Shown here: positions 4,502 to 5,177 of the stretch, piece by piece
How the letters are laid out: each line of letters begins with the position of its first letter
How positions within the stretch are numbered: position 1 is the first letter of the stretch
Assembly (NCBI GenBank): GCA_946415695.1
Contig: CAMKTM010000173.1
Location: 1 to 5,177 of the forward strand
Origin: an uncultured Prevotellaceae bacterium
Lineage (GTDB): Bacteria > Bacteroidota > Bacteroidia > Bacteroidales > Bacteroidaceae
Length of the DNA: 5,177 bases
Direction of reading: 5' to 3'
Position numbers and translations under genes: made by a program
The notes under the pieces: model-generated
Told to the model about the DNA's origin: nothing
The model's database searches: none
The model's input: only the letters and a program-made list of their open reading frames with translations

Positions 4502-5149
4502 GTGTTGTGGATTGAACCAGTGAATGCCATCGACCTTGCCGTGCGCGGCATGGTGGTGGGAATAGTGGCAAGTGCACCGATGGGACCTGTCGGCGTGCTG
4601 ACCGTGCAACGTACCCTCAACAAGGGGCGCTGGTTCGGCTTTGCTACGGGGTGCGGGGCTGCCGTGAGCGACCTCATCTACGCCCTGATGACAGGTCTGG
4701 GCATGAGCTTCGTGATGGACTTCGTCGAAAAGCCCACGACAATCTTCTACCTCAAGATACTGGGCAGCATCCTGCTGTTCTGCTTTGGTCTATATACTTA
4801 CTACACGAAACCTGCCGAGCCACATAAGCCAAGCGGCAATCGCGGCACGCTTTGGCACAATGCCTTCACAGGCTTTGCCATTACGGTCAGCAACCCGCTC
4901 ATCGTCTTCCTCTTTCTGGCGCTCTTTGCCCGCGTCGGCTTCGTCGTGCCAGAACATCCCATAGAGCAGGGCATCGGATACGTAGGCGTGCTGACTGGCG
5001 CAATAGTCTGGTGGCTCATCCTGACGACGGCGCTCAATCGTCTTGGCTCGCGCTTCGACATGAGCACCATCAGCCTCCTGAACCGCTTGCTCGGCTTGCT
5101 GGTCATGGTGGCATCCTTCGTAGGGCTGTTCTATACGCTGTTCAGGTAA
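4502..5149 (+). CDS. LysE-family inner-membrane exporter
   Basis: This 215-residue protein is a LysE/RhtB-type translocator, a family exporting amino acids or related small molecules across the cytoplasmic membrane. Family marks are APMGPVGVLTVQRTLNKGR (25-43), the small-residue stretch GFATGCGAAVSDLIYA (46-61) and the NP pair in the fourth helix (131-132). Six hydrophobic segments can be read at about 14-34, 46-71, 80-101, 120-146, 156-178 and 190-213, the usual LysE topology. The start is uncertain: GTG at 4502 gives a normal short lead-in before helix 1, TTG at 4505 is equally possible, and the first in-frame ATG (4550, residue 17) would cut into helix 1. It stands alone, divergent from the ROK kinase. 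The substrate cannot be inferred from sequence; amino acid export is the family default, not a demonstrated role here. Confidence 0.85.
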   Translation: MLWIEPVNAIDLAVRGMVVGIVASAPMGPVGVLTVQRTLNKGRWFGFATGCGAAVSDLIYALMTGLGMSFVMDFVEKPTTIFYLKILGSILLFCFGLYTYYTKPAEPHKPSGNRGTLWHNAFTGFAITVSNPLIVFLFLALFARVGFVVPEHPIEQGIGYVGVLTGAIVWWLILTTALNRLGSRFDMSTISLLNRLLGLLVMVASFVGLFYTLFR

Positions 5150-5155
5150 ATGAAG

Positions 5156-5176
5156 AATTAAGAATTAAGAATGAAG
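5156..5176. repeat. Inverted heptamer array AATTAAG after the exporter
   Basis: AATTAAG (5156-5162), AATTAAG (5163-5169) and the degenerate AATGAAG (5170-5176) are the reverse complement of the CTTAATT repeats upstream of the exporter. The array starts seven bases after the stop codon and may continue past the window. With the upstream arrays it brackets the gene in inverted orientation. Confidence 0.75.
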
Positions 5177-5177
5177 A

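Overview
The window looks like chromosomal DNA of a Bacteroidales bacterium, most likely Prevotella-like. The reasons are promoter -7 elements of the TAnnTTTG type on both strands, no recognisable Shine-Dalgarno sequences, coding DNA of roughly 50% GC beside AT-rich intergenic DNA carrying heptamer repeats, and protein sequences of Bacteroidota character. The genus is inference; no marker gene is present.

Layout. Bases 1-547 hold no convincing protein gene but are unusually structured: a short direct repeat at the left edge, a very good Bacteroidales promoter (162-192), a small nested hairpin (198-234), a large long-range folded element (277-464), and a perfect 12-bp inverted repeat (500-511/535-546) ending one base before an ATG. 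From there a two-gene operon runs rightward: an M.EcoRI-family adenine DNA methyltransferase (548-1630), then, 11 bases later, a DUF262 protein fused to a C-terminal zinc-type HNH nuclease domain (1642-2808). This is the accessory, defence-like part of the window: a modification enzyme paired with a GmrS/SspE-like NTPase-nuclease instead of an EcoRI-like endonuclease.

Bases 2809-3204 separate this operon from a convergent gene and are filled by two long palindromic elements (2837-3005 and 3034-3108) and a short hairpin beside the next stop codon. A ROK-family sugar kinase (3205-4176, minus strand) follows. The 325-base divergent intergenic region (4177-4501) carries promoters for both neighbours plus three period-7 tandem arrays. 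A six-helix LysE-family exporter (4502-5149, plus strand) closes the window and is followed by the reverse complement of the same heptamer repeat.

How the parts work together. The kinase and exporter look like ordinary chromosomal genes with no evident link to each other or to the operon. The methyltransferase and DUF262-HNH protein probably form one restriction-modification-like defence module with the methyltransferase made first. Its long, folded leader and the inverted repeat at the methyltransferase start suggest regulated expression. The main candidate for something undescribed is this combination: an M.EcoRI-type methylase, a DUF262-HNH effector and a structured leader. The methyltransferase also shows a sharp internal composition break and an EF-hand/dockerin-like loop.
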